Of a stretch of DNA of 64,000 nt, positions 24,099 through 36,000 are shown one piece after another. The number at the start of each line of letters is the position of its first letter. The stretch's first letter is position 1. Origin of the DNA: Apostichopus japonicus (lineage: Eukaryota; Echinodermata; Holothuroidea; Aspidochirotida; Stichopodidae); assembly GCF_037975245.1 (NCBI RefSeq), contig NC_092563.1, positions 608,001 through 672,000 of the forward strand, given 5' to 3'. The position numbers were made by a program, and so were the translations under genes. The notes beneath the pieces are model-generated. The model worked only from the letters and a program-made list of their open reading frames with translations, made no database searches and was not told the DNA's origin.

Positions 24099-25620
24099 GA
24101 TACAATGTGAGGTAGTTTGTTACGTATAATTGTATAGGTACAAAGTGAGGTAGTTTGTAACGTATAATTAAATTGGTACAATATGAGTGTAGTTTGTAAC
24201 ATATAATCAAATAGATACAATATGAGGTGGCTTGTTTACATATAATGAAATAGATACAATATGAGGTAGTTTGTTACATATAATCAAATAGATACAATGT
24301 GAGGTAGTTTGTTACATATAATTAAATAGATACAATATGAATGTAGTTTGTAACATATAATCAAATAGATCTATACAATGTGAGGTAGGTTGTTACATAT
24401 TATAAAATAGATACAATGTGAACTTATATGTGAGGAAGTTTGTTACATATAATGAAATAGATACAATATGAGGAAGTTTGTTACATATAATGAAATAGAT
24501 ACAATATGAGGTGGCTTGTTTACATATAATGAAAAAGATACAATATGAGGTAGTTTGTTACATATAATTAAATAGATACAATGTGAGGTAGTTTGTTACA
24601 TATAATCAAATAGATACAATATGAGGTGGCTTGTTTACATACAATAAAATAGATACAATATGAGGTAGTTTGTTACATATAATAAAATAGATACAATGTG
24701 AACTTATATGTGAGGAAGTTTGTTACATATAATGAAATAGATACAATATGAGGTAGTTTGTTACATATAATCAAATAGATACACTGTGAGGTAGTTTGTT
24801 ACATATAATAAAATAGATAAAATATGAGGTAGTTTGTTACATATAATAAAATAGATACAATATGAGGTAGTTTGTTACATATAATAAAATAGATACAATG
24901 TGAGGTATTTTATTACATATAATTAAATAGATCTATACAATGTGAGGTAGTTTGTTACATATTATAAAATAGATACAATGTGAACTTATATGTGAGGAAG
25001 TTTGTTACATATAATGAAATAGATACAATATGAGGTAGTTTGTTACATATAATCAAATAGATACACTGTGAGGTAGTTTGTTACATATAATAAAATAGAT
25101 AAAATATGAGGTAGTTTGTTACATATAATAAAATAGATACAATATGAGGTAGTTTGTTACATATAATAAAATAGATACAATGTGAGGTATTTTGTTACAT
25201 ATAATTAAATAGATCTATACAATGTTAGGTAGTTTGTTACATATTATAAAATAGATACAATGTGAACTTATATGTGAGGAAGTTTGTTACATATAATGAA
25301 ATAGATACAATATGAGGTAGTTTGTTACATATAATCAAATAGATACACTGTGAGGTAGTTTGTTACATATAATAAAATAGATAAAATATGAGGTAGTTTG
25401 TTACATATAATAAAATAGATACAATATGAGGTAGTTTGTTACATACAGTATAACTAAATAGATCTATACAATGTGAGGTAGTTTGTTACATATATAGATA
25501 CATGTGAGGTAGTTTGTTACATATTATAAAATAGATACAATGTGCTTATATGTGAGGTAGTTTGTTACATATAATGAAATAGATCACAATATGAGGTACT
25601 TTGTTACAGTACGTATAATT
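24099..25620. repeat. 38-bp minisatellite with ~282-bp higher-order repeat
   Basis: About 40 units of a 38-bp AT-rich consensus (GATACAATATGAGGTAGTTT plus GTTACATATAATAAAATA). A variant carrying the insertion AACTTATATGTGAGG recurs at 24421, 24701, 24983 and 25265, spacings of 280, 282 and 282 bp, so blocks of about seven units were themselves duplicated. Confidence 0.95.
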
Positions 25621-27019
25621 GGATTCATCCAGAACAAATCTTTAATATGCAAAAAAAGCAAGCAAAGATCAAAATTCACCCTAAACCTTCACTTTTCATA
25701 GAAAATATAACAACAAAAAAACCTTCTTTCATATAAACGTATATTATTTTCATCTTATTGGTGACTGAGAGACTGATTTTCAGCTGAATGCCTCATCTGG
25801 GGTGAGAAGTAATATTATGCAGCTTTTATGCAAGGAAGATTTTGCACAATTTTTTCTTTTTACTGCAATATGTAGAAATTTAATACATTAATGTAATTTT
25901 GGAAGTGAAACACTACACACCCTGTTGCCTGAGGATTCTATCAATTGTACTGTACATATAGTACTTTGTATAGATATTGTGCTGTAATATGCAGTACTGT
26001 CATAGAAGTAAAACCCCTTTAGGTATAGGCTGCCTACTAAATCTTGTAGCGCTCTGTCAGTAGTCAGACTCATTAAACTTAATAGAATTTATGTTAATAT
26101 TGAAAAGCTTTTATGCTAGAGCTACCTATGTGTTCATTAAAAATGATAATTGCTAATCTGGCAAAATGATTCATTATCGACTTGTCAAGGTGAGGACAAT
26201 TTGCTCTGCACATTTTCATCATGGTAGTATCTTCCATGTATTAATATCTTAATGTGATAACGGTACACTGTATTAACTAAGAAGTGTAATGGATGATGAG
26301 AACTGTCATAATTAGACAGTGATTTACCTCCAGAATATCACATTCAGTATATTTCAGAATTCAGAACCTACAGTAAAAAGTTTACCTTGCATTCGTGTAG
26401 GTTATAGTTGATGGTAATATTAGAAGACAATGCCTGGTTCATTTCAAAATCATCTTTTAAAGTATCTACTCAAGTATTTTAATGTTACATGATACATCAT
26501 GTACTTAACTAAGTATGATGAGGCCCTGGAGATGATGCACGATGGTATAGACAAAGACGGAGTGATAGTTTTACACTGTGGCCTCATTGAAGGAGTTTGC
26601 CAAAAAAATGCCTTTACAATAACCTGTGTATATGCATTTAATATGAAACTCCTTCAAGACAGTAAAGGATGTCATTAAGTATTATTGTGAGCTCAAAAGA
26701 GTTTCAGTCCTTATCCATTATGTAACTTGTGGACATGTCCAGGCGTGGACTTGTCCACTGGTAATCATGTAATCACTGTTCCCTATAAACAGTGTTTCCG
26801 TTGTAATGGTGATATGTCATTGATCACCACAGCACAGCCAAATTGTTTTTTATTGTGAAAGGTGTAGCATAGGTGACACATGTACATACTACTGTAGGTA
26901 GGCCATGTACCAGACCAGTGTCAAACATTTACCTACAAATATTTACTTTCCCTCCATTGGATGAAAACACGATCAGTTCATGTAGACATGTTAAGCAGAA
27001 AAGACAACATACCATCAAG
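25621..27019. other. Mostly non-coding stretch
   Basis: AT-rich sequence. It includes a 59-codon open frame at 26499-26678 whose middle part (EALEMMHDGIDKDGVIVLH) reads like protein, but with no family match and no splice sites that I trust. Confidence 0.4.
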
Positions 27020-27035
27020 ATGTCTTCCTTTAAAG
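27020..27035 (+). CDS. Candidate alternative first coding exon B of NDRG
   Basis: An ATG with A at -3 (ATCAAGATGT) is followed by TCT TCC TTT AAA G and then a GTAAAC donor. It encodes MSSFK and ends in phase 1. This fits the second of two overlapping acceptors before coding exon 1 (AG at 29878-29879) and would read MSSFKENEDKDKEK and on into the main frame. The 5' limit is unknown. Support is splice-site and phase agreement only. Confidence 0.33.
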
Positions 27036-27928
27036 GTAAACGGAGTAACAGATTACTAAATGTAAGTTAAGTGTATGGAATGATGGAGCAAGTTAACCGA
27101 TGTTGTATTATAATAGTATATATTGTCAGCTAGCAGAGTTGGTATCTGTCCTTATGTTACTAAACTTGACACTCTTGGTATTATTAACCATACTATTCAA
27201 GGTGTCATTTTTGAGCTGTGTAAGCTCTTTTGGAGTGAAGCATAGAGTTTTGCATCAGTAGTAATATAATTGGTACGTGTTAGTGGTTGTTCTCATAGTG
27301 GGTTGCATGTTCTCTATGTGAGCACTCTGCATATTATTTGTAGTTTCTTATCAATTTCCTGCAGATCAGTGTGACTGTGATTTGTCAAGATACTCAGATA
27401 TCATTACCCTTCCTCCCTCCTTTTCCCCAGTTCTCTCCCCTCCCCATCCCCCATGCACAACCCTTTATATTGTTCTTGGAATGGCTAGAAGGAACCATTG
27501 GACTTTAATACTCAGATGGGCCGTGTATTGCTACTTTGCAGAAATATAAAACACACACTGTTTAGAGCGCTTTAAAGTGGTATTATGCCATAATCTAAAA
27601 AGTGAATAGGCAACCTTAAACACTGTGTGTCCTCTATGCACTTGGAGGTTACTTAAATGCTTCGAGTACCATTTCAGTTCCAATTTGTGTACACCAAAGT
27701 GGCTGGAATTAATATAGTAATTAGTTACCCAATAAGGTTTACTCTGGGTAGCACAAAGTTAATAATTCAATGCATCAGTTGCAATGCAACTTAGATCAAC
27801 AGATGTTTATAAAATAAAAAACTTGTGTGATTTCAAAAGTAACATTAAGTAGTACATAACATAATATGTTCATTGTGGTTGTAGATTATTTTGTGAAGTT
27901 AGACTAGATGACTTGGTAAGCTAACTGT

Positions 27929-29127
27929 TAGTGTTTACACGAGTCCAAAAATCGGGAACCGGGTACCCGAGGGCCGTTACCTGTCGGGTATCCGGGTACC
28001 CGGAATAAATTTGTTTACCCTCGTGTTTCACGATTTTCAAGAAATTACATATTGGATGCTGTAATAAATGCATAATATTCTCTACTGACAATATTTTCAT
28101 GTTCAAATACGTAGGTGTAAGATAAGGTATAAAACCATCCTCAATAATTTTTATTTGCTTTTGTTTCTTTCATTAACTTGTTAAGAAATTAATTATTTAA
28201 CTATAATTAGCATTACTACTAACATCGCACTGCCGCCGCTGCTTATGCTTGCTCGTGCACGTCTATTGGATCAAACCATATAAATATCCAATTTAGCTCT
28301 TAAACAGTTGTTACTACTACTACTATCTATTATGCAAGCCCAGGGTTCGCATTAGCCGCGAGATTGTGCGATTCGCGCAATTTGATCGCATTTGGAATAA
28401 ACGATTAGTAAAAAGCCACTTGCGATTACTATTTTTTAGTTATCCCGTCTATAATTCATAAACATCTCGTAAAATTCCTTTTCAGCCTTTCCTTCTATGA
28501 AATAAACGAATGAATAAATAATTATTTCTTCCACATGGTAGCCTAACACCACACTAAGTCAATGAGAAATCAAGCTAAGCCTAACCATCTGTTTATTTGC
28601 TGAAGTTGTGACGCAGTTATAAGACATCCATGGAATACTTTCGTTATTGCTGTTACGTTCGACCACATGGTTGCCTAACACCACACTAAGTCAATGGGGG
28701 TAATCTAGCCTAGTCATCTGTTTATTAGATGAAATTGTGACGCAGTTATAAGATATCTATGGTTAGCTTTCGTTATTGCTGTTATCTTCGACCACATGGT
28801 AGCCTAACAACACACTAAGTCAATGGGAAATCTGCCTAACCATTGGTTTGCAATTTTTTTTTAAAACAATCACACTTTGCGTAGGATTCGGGTAACAAAT
28901 TAGGAACCGGGTAGTATCCTGTCGGGCGGGTACCTTCGTTATTGCTGTTATCTTCGACCACATTGTAGCCTAACACCACACTACTGTAAGTCAATGAGAA
29001 ATCTGCCGTCGGTTTGCCATTTTTTTTTTAAATCACACGTTGCGTAGGATTCGGGTAATAAATTAGGAACCGGGTAGTATCGCGTCGGGCGTGTACCCGG
29101 GTACCCGGATAACCCGTGCAAACACTA
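27929..29127. mobile_element. hAT-like element with exact 8-bp duplication
   Basis: It begins TAGTGTTTACACGAG and ends with the inverse of TAGTGTTTGCACGGG. CTAACTGT stands on both sides (27921-27928 and 29128-29135), an exact 8-bp duplication. Both ends are built of GGGTACCCGG-like palindromic words. The middle holds about four diverged tandem units of 125-165 bp, each with CCACAT(G/T)GT(A/T)GCC (at about 28531, 28668, 28794, 28959). It has no long open frame. It lies in the candidate first intron of NDRG. Confidence 0.88.
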
Positions 29128-29877
29128 CTAACTGTGCATTGTCATTGATACTAGTTGGGGACTTTACAGAGCTGATTGAGTATTCGCACGCAGTGGTTTT
29201 CATCATAAAACTATCAATTTTAATAGATAATCAATGTTGGCTTTGGTAATCTTCTTTGATTCTGCTTTCAAGGAGCAGCACAGATGTTGAGATCTCTGTA
29301 ACCAGAAAGTAAAGGGATAGCCTGCAGTGTTACTGTTGTAGTTTGTTGGGAATTCAATCCACGTATTAAGTTTAGTTATCATCTCTAAACCATTTGCCAC
29401 CAAAAGTCCAAAACCCATCATTCAAATTGGTTGTCCTTTCGAAAGAATGTATATCTATAAAGTTCAACTCAAGAAATACCTTCTTTTACCTATTTATGCC
29501 CTGATTTGAAGTTCCTTTACAGTTTCATGACTTTCATCTTTTTGTTTTTTGTGGCTGTTTGGTAAAATAAATAACTGAAAGTTTTTTACTACTCAGTTCT
29601 CTTAAAACTAGTTCTCCACAATGAGATAGTTAATTGTCTATCTCAATAATCCTCAATGGCTGGGAATAATCTGCAGGATCAAAGCCTCCAGGAAAGTACT
29701 TTTGAAAATACTTCTAGGCACTTTCTAAAATTTAACAAACTAATATTTGTTGCGGATACTGATAACCTTTAAAGAGTGCAGCCTGACTGTTTGAGTGTAT
29801 AGGGGGGCAGTTAACAGTAACAGCATACTGTATATACAAAGTATCATCCCAATTAATATGGTGTTTCTCTTTAACAG

Positions 29878-30049
29878 AGAGAACGAGGACAAAGACAAGG
29901 AGAAGGACAAAGACAAAATGTCTTACCAGAAGTTGGTGGTAGATGAGGTCAGTGGAACCCCACTCCAGGAGATGACCAAGCCCACCCATGAGAAGCTGGA
30001 CGAGACTGAACAGCCGTTACTCTCTAGCAGCGAGGCTCCAGCTTATCAG
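29878..30049 (+). CDS. NDRG coding exon 1 (N-terminal 44 residues from Met 29918)
   Basis: Tandem acceptors TTTAACAG and ACAGAG precede the exon, and the donor is CAG|GTAAGA at 30050. The first good Met in frame is at 29918; from there 44 codons (MSYQKLVVDEVSG to SSEAPAYQ) end in phase 0. The 13 codons before this Met are also open and read ENEDKDKEKDKDK, which suggests the coding region may start in a further upstream exon. The N-terminal segment of NDRG proteins is variable and unstructured, so similarity is weak here. Its assignment rests on the splice fit to exon 2 and on the PLL-type acidic tail just before the conserved domain. Confidence 0.8.
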
Positions 30050-33000
30050 GTAAGAATTCAGAGGTTACACGATCAAATTTGTCACACTTTGCGTCGGATT
30101 CGGGTAAAAAATTAGGAACCGGGTGGGTACCCGGGTACCGGGATACCCCGTGCTAGTGGTAATGCCAACTACTTGAATTGATGAGCCACAGGTGTTTGAA
30201 GGTCCCAAAACTTAAACAGTGCATATCAAGTTTTGCTAAAGTTAACAGTAGTTTTGTAACTATAAAAGCTATACCATCAATAAACTAAATATAGTTGTTT
30301 TCTTTCTTTAAGGGGAGGGGGGGGGTTAGGGGGAACTGTGTTTTTAAGCTTACTATTTTCAGCCTCTATAGTCTGATATGTCAAAAGTGGAGTTCATAAC
30401 ATTAAAGGAAAAGAACAAATTCTTATCTTGTTGTTTTGTTAGGGTTAGTATGCAACTTTTTTAATCTTACACCACCGCCTAAACTCGGCAAAATGTTGAA
30501 GTGTAGTGTTTGAACCCTGCCGTCCACTGAATCCTTGACTTTCTCTTGAAAATGGATTGCCTTGACCCGTAATCTTCAGAGCCAGTCTCTCCCTCTCGTT
30601 AGGCTTTTGTAAATTAAACAGAGGATCGGTTGTAGCTGCGAGGTATGGCAGGGTTATTTGCATGTACAGTGAAATTGATGGAGAAGGAAAAGAATAAGAC
30701 AAGAAAAACAGGTAAAACATAACAAACATTAAAAAAAAATTCTATTGATTTCTTTTTCTGTCAATTTTCAAAACAAAATTTAATTCAAGTTTTAAGCCTC
30801 AGGATGCTATTCAGAGTAATCACGTAAATAGCTGGAGGAAGATATGTGATTAAGACGTCTCTGGCTTGTGTGTTTGCTCTGAAAGGTGTTTTCAAAACAG
30901 CTTGCAGAGCAGACAGCATTCTGTCAAGACTTTCGCTAATTCCATTTCTTTACATCAAATCTTCCCTGAAACATTCGTTCAAATGTTGTGCAGGGTCAAA
31001 AAAGGAAACAGAACTACAGTACTGTATGTATCCAGTCATGCTGAATGAATGTTTCAGGGAAAACTCGATGTGGATTTAGAGAAATTCTTAGCAAGGACGA
31101 AGAAGGAGAAATTGATCGCAGAAAAGAATAGTGATAATTTTAAAAAATGACAAGATTTAGTCAATTTTGATATTTTAATGCTTGAATTGGTTTTTCCATG
31201 ATTTGTCTCAAAAACTTTTCAAAGTAATCTTTCTAACAGCAAAATTGTGTATGCAAACTGTTAGCCTGTCGGTCTTCTATTTCTCTTGCTTCAGTTGTTT
31301 GTCATATGTAGAGTTTAACTCAAGATAAGATAATCAATGATCAAATTAAGGCACCTTCCTATTGTAGATATTTTCACCAATTTGGTGTTACTTCACGATT
31401 CCTTCTACATTTTGAAAGTTTTGTGACCAAGGACACTTTGAATTAGGTATTTTCTCACTTTTCAGACAACAAACAGAAATTTACAAAATTGTTCGTATTT
31501 TTTTCCTCATTATTTGAACATGCTGTACATCTCTGTACTTGTATCTAATGCACTTCTATGGCTATTTCCACAATACTACTGTTCTAGTGTAAATGCACTA
31601 CTCACTACTGTACATCAGTGTACATACTAAAGTCGCCAAAGCACAGTGAAGAAAAATCCAAGCAAAAAACGAACATTCTAGGCACTTTTGGGAGGTAGAA
31701 TGAGAAGGGAGGTCATCAAATGGAGGGGTGTGGTCATTGACAGAGCACAGTGTTAATTGGTTACTCAAACCTGACATGGTAGTGCATTGATTGTGAGGGG
31801 ACAGGTAAGCTCATTACTTGTAAATATCCAAACCAGGTAAGTTTTGGAATTTCAAATAATACTCGGTGGATTTGGTAAAATTGTTGACCAAACACTGCTT
31901 TAAAATCTCATAAATCATAGTGCTATTTCCACAATATATACTATACACTACTACATCATTGCACTAAAGTTGCCGCCAGTACAGTGATATCTTAGTGATA
32001 AAGACGAAAGCTTTCAATCTTACAATATTTGGCTCATTTGATTTATACTGTATTGCAGTACTCATAGTAGGTTTCATATTAACTACAATTAAATTGATTA
32101 ATTATAATGTTTAATAATTAATTCACATTTGGTGCAAGGAAACTTCCTTACTTTGATCAAAAACAAGTTTGTTTGTCAGAATCAACACTCAGCCAGTTTG
32201 GTGAAGTGCTGGGCAGACTCAAAGAGGTGACCAATGCAATCCAGTTTAAATACTGCTATATTGTGTGGTGATCATCTTCTATATGAGTCAATAGTATTGT
32301 GTATATATTGGAAAATGGACACACATACATTTCCATTACTTGCTGTAGTTGAATGTAGTATCAAGAAATGTTATATTTATTGTCTGTTTTATATTGTACC
32401 TGACACAGAATGTTACCTCCATCATTAAACTCACTCTATCAGGGTACATTAACTGCAGTGCATTATAAACTGAAAGCATGGAATGCGTAATGTGATATCA
32501 TATCTGTGTAACATAAACCTTGTGCTTTTCAGGCGACAGAATTTGCATTAAACCAAGGAAGGAAGTAATGCCATGCTTCAACTACATTACATATATTGTA
32601 CGCCATCCACAGGAAGGTAGAACCTTGAATTTGTGCTTGTCTGTCAGGCTGTATACATCAAAAATTGTTATTGCTGAGAAAGAGAATGTATCTCCCATTA
32701 TAAGCTGCCTTACATAGTGTACTGTAAATATATAGGGAATAATTATTCTGGTATTGCACCACGAAATGCTATACAAAACTGGCAAATTGCTATATAAATT
32801 ATGCAAATATGTATAGCAGTGTTTATAATACACAGTAACCATAGTATATAATTTATAAGAGTCTACTGTAACTGCCTTAAAAAATGTACACACAATTTTA
32901 ACGCTAAATTATTCCCAGTTATATACAGTATATACTGTACATTTTCATTGACGTTTATATAGATACTTGTATAGATTGGTATGACACATGATCTTCCAGC

Positions 33001-36000
33001 CTACAGTGTCTGCAATTTTAAAACTGAAACGGAATTTTTTTTATGCTTGATGGAAGATTATAATTTGTGAAACTATGGAGATCTACCTTCTACAGAGCAT
33101 TTGCCCAAATGTCTGGTACAAAAAAATAAAAAGAACTAGCAAGTTTTAACCAAATGAACAGTAAACAAAAAAGTTGAATTTGAATTTAAAATGTTGTCAG
33201 CCAGATACTTTTCATATAATTACTATTAATCCAATTCAAAATGCATTTTTTTTTATAAAAACGTTTTATTTCGTTGTTTAAAAAGACTTGAGTAGTCATC
33301 TTAGAAGATAATTTACTATAAGGAAAAAAATAAGCTTGCTTCCAAGTGATTTGGTCGAGCTGATGTCCCAGTAATCATTGAATACATACATATTGAATAC
33401 TTGCCCGATTATGTTTAACAAATCTCTTAAATGAATAAAAGACTGATTACCTCTTTGTCTCATCAACTTTTGTACCAAAATCAGAACACGCCAACACATT
33501 TATAACTTACTACTTCATATTTTTAATGCAGATTTCTGATGGTTGGATACTTTTTAACATGGTCAAAAAGCATCAATTATATATTTCATTCAGCATTCAA
33601 GATTGATATTTGCTAACTAAGTCATACACAAACCATTCGTAAGACCTTTAAGCACAGTTTCACATTAAGCCACAACTTTCACATCAATCATTACAATCCT
33701 AGTTTATTTCCACTTGTTTTCTGGCATTCCACATAAGTGCACAGTTTCATGAGATTGCCGTAGAAATTTCCTTTTCCAAAGGTAAATTGACATGACATCA
33801 CAAATACTTGCAAACCAACTGTTCTAAGTGACTGCATCACTGACTTTTTGCTTCGAGAAGTCAATTAGACTTGTAGTAGAATATTGTGGTTATTTATGTT
33901 GACTACAGTATTTATAGAAGAATTATTCAAAAGATTCCAAGAATCTAAGGGGGATTACAGTAATTTCCATGTCACCCCATGGTTACTATAGCAACATAAG
34001 CATACAGATCAATCTCTATGACAGTGATTGTTGTGATCATCTAATATGGATGGTCTTGTATGTTTCTTTACATGTACAGTGCCCAGTAATGAACGGTTAT
34101 TGATGATAATTATTATATGAAGTCAAAAATGATATGATAATCATCCAATTTAAGCATTATTTGACTAGATTATTAAAACATCAGTTGGCTGTATTTCTTA
34201 TCAGGCAACTTCTTTAGTCCTCCCCCCCCCCCCCCGCCAGGGATATATTTTGCATATTTAAGCTATGTTGTTTAAATTTTGGAGAAAATGCTATCAGTTT
34301 CTGTTTATTTAGGTAGTACTGTTCAAAAAATTAGAAACGAAAAGAAAAAACCCAATTTTTTTTTAAAATTTACCAGAAACCTTAGCTCACTGAGAGGTGA
34401 CTTGATGCACAGCACTTAGATGACACTTATAGCCGTTGGATAATTCATAACACTTGATATATGTAACATCCACTAGACATCTCGACCGAGTTGGGGGCCT
34501 TCGTTAGACTAAACTTTGTAGTCGTTGGGATTAAGGACAATTTAATCTGCTAGAATGTTGATGCAACCTAGATTAAGAATTAAACAGGGGAAGAAATAAC
34601 AAGATACTGTAAAGTCAGCGTAATGACAGGGTTGATGTTGGATCTTGGATGTTGGATGTTGGATGTTGGATCTTGGAAGTTATAGTATCAGAGGCTCGAA
34701 AGAAGAGTTTGGCTGTCATTTTATGTTGTAAAGATTTATAAGTACTAGGATTGTAGGGATGAAAAATTGTTTAAAGTCCTATTAAAGCTTGTAAGGCTGT
34801 TATAAACTGAACTGTGAATTTGCATTTGGTTAGGGGGAAGGGGAGGGGGGATTGTGTTGAACCCTGTCCAAGCCTGTAGAGAGAAAATAGTGTTTCTCAA
34901 CCTCCAAAACGGAATTTTTATAAATCATCGTCCTCATCTGTATCCTTAGGGCGGAGGAGGAAGATGCTAATGCTTGCCAAACTCATATCAGACCAAACAT
35001 CTGTTTCCTTGGTCAGAATAATTTGAAAAAGAAAACAGAGAAAAAACAAAGACTTTACAACTCCAGAGTACTTGACAGATAATCTCTTAAAACCAGAAAT
35101 TTAAGCATCTTTATTCTCTGGTGCAGGTGTAAGCACTTCTTGAAAGTTGTGATAAGAGTACAAAGAGGCTTTTATCAGATTCTCAAAACCCAAATCATAC
35201 CACCTTAGCCATATTCACTCTGACAAGGCAAATGCCAGGGGCAATCAATACATATTTATTTGATTTTGCTCATTGGGATGCAATTTTTTTTTTCCCCATC
35301 CAGAAGTAGACACCCAGTATTGATGGAATCATGCAAAATAATTCTCACATGATTTGATGAAAAACTTACCCTGTGCAAGTCACGATGCTGTGGATGTGTG
35401 TGTGTGTGTGTGCAGTAGTATTGTTCTGTGTGAAACCTTGCTTGAAAACTCGACTGGCATCGCATAGCATGATGCTATATATAACATGGTGGAGTTGTTG
35501 AAGAAGACATTAACCCTACCATTGTCATTGGTGTCTGTGTGGTACGGATTACAGATAATTTTCCTGAACAATTTCTCCAAACAGCTAAGAAAAATCTGAT
35601 TCCATAGTTTGGGATTATCTCCCAGATTTAATATTTCTTCATAGACAGGGCTGAAGACTTGTTCAAGTGTACATTTGACATCATTGAGCCACATGTGCAT
35701 CAATTGTTTTATTTGTTTGTTTATGTTTTGCTTTATTTATTACAACATTTATTTTCAGTACTGGACATGGGTTTTTCTATGATTTTTCCAAGGTCACCAA
35801 GCCTCATATTCCCTTACTAGGTCTTTATGCCTCATATCCCCTTCCAAGGTCACCATGCCTCATAACCCCCTTCCTCTTTGTTCTGAATCCACTACTCTGA
35901 AGGAAAGCTTTCTGGTCTGTGTTGATATATTCCTTCTGTAGGTAGGAAGAGTTGGTTATAACAGGATTGATGGACGCTGAGACAAACTACCAGGAAAATG

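Noticed and set aside
26784-26790. TATAAA-like box upstream of candidate exon B
   Set aside because: About 230 bp from the start codon in AT-rich DNA where such words are common; no initiator or other support.
32181-32227. Possible 47-bp micro-exon in NDRG intron 1 (NQHSASLVKCWADSK)
   Set aside because: AG and GT boundaries exist, but including it would break the frame between exons 1 and 2.
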